Source of the DNA: JAKASV01 sp964595035
GTDB taxonomy: Bacteria > Babelota > Babeliae > Babelales > Vermiphilaceae
DNA: 6,546 bases
NCBI GenBank assembly: GCA_964595035.1
Contig: CAZQNW010000049.1
Coordinates: 1-6,546 of the forward strand
Direction of reading: 5' to 3'
In this document: in pieces, positions 6,534-6,546 of the stretch
Layout of the letters: each line of letters opens with the position of its first letter
How positions within the stretch are numbered: the stretch's first letter is position 1
Translations under genes and position numbers: made by a program
Notes under the pieces: generated by a model
Database searches by the model: none
What the model saw: only the letters and a program-made list of their open reading frames with translations
Told to the model about the DNA's origin: nothing

Positions 6534-6546
6534 GCACTGAATAGTG
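6523..6546 (-). terminator. Possible end of an intrinsic terminator of a gene beyond the right edge
   Basis: Read on the minus strand, the window begins with CACTATTCAGTG, which can pair as CACT/AGTG with a 4-base loop, followed by CTTTCCTTTTTT. A stem followed by a T-rich run suggests the terminator of an upstream minus-strand gene. The stem is only 4 bp in view and is cut by the window edge; it would gain a fifth pair if the next plus-strand base is C. Weak evidence. Confidence 0.22.

Noticed and set aside
6492..6538. Inverted repeat AGTGCT (6492-6497) / AGCACT (6533-6538) around the candidate promoter
   Set aside because: Arms are only 6 bases with a 35-base spacing, and the right arm is better explained by the possible terminator stem at the window edge.

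Overview
The window looks like a piece of a draft bacterial genome of fairly low G+C, judged by eye, with Gram-negative envelope features. It carries three genes for exported proteins and one inner-membrane transporter. One exported protein has a signal peptide and an outer-membrane-barrel type C-terminus ending in Phe. The large propeller-like protein and the cysteine-rich barrel protein resemble, from memory and not from a search, expanded families in Candidatus Dependentiae (TM6/Babeliae), which are reduced bacteria living in protists. I take that as the most likely source, with moderate confidence.

Layout: (1) 48-1613, minus strand: a complete SulP-family anion transporter with a C-terminal STAS domain. 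(2) 1716-1815: exactly 100 N, the usual placeholder for a scaffold gap, so the linkage of the left part (1-1715) to the right part (1816-6546) is only as good as the scaffolding. (3) 1834-2223, plus strand: a small secreted protein of unknown function. (4) 2227-5151, minus strand: a 974-residue secreted protein with propeller-like repeats and a 14-cysteine insertion in the middle; its stop lies 3 bases from the stop of the small secreted gene, tail to tail. (5) 5182-6459, minus strand: a 425-residue cysteine-rich predicted outer-membrane beta-barrel protein. Genes 5 and 4 are 30 bases apart in the same direction and probably form one transcript, read 425 aa gene first, then 974 aa gene. The right edge (6460-6546) holds a weak promoter candidate and what may be the end of a terminator of a further gene outside the window.

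How the genes may work together: the two minus-strand exported proteins are the most interesting part. Both are unusually rich in cysteine (about 19 and 25 in the predicted mature forms, against 4 in the whole transporter) and are encoded as a pair. A barrel in the outer membrane plus a disulphide-rich propeller protein at the cell surface or in the periplasm is a reasonable hypothesis, but nothing here proves that they bind each other. I see no RNA genes, CRISPR arrays, insertion sequences or defence genes.
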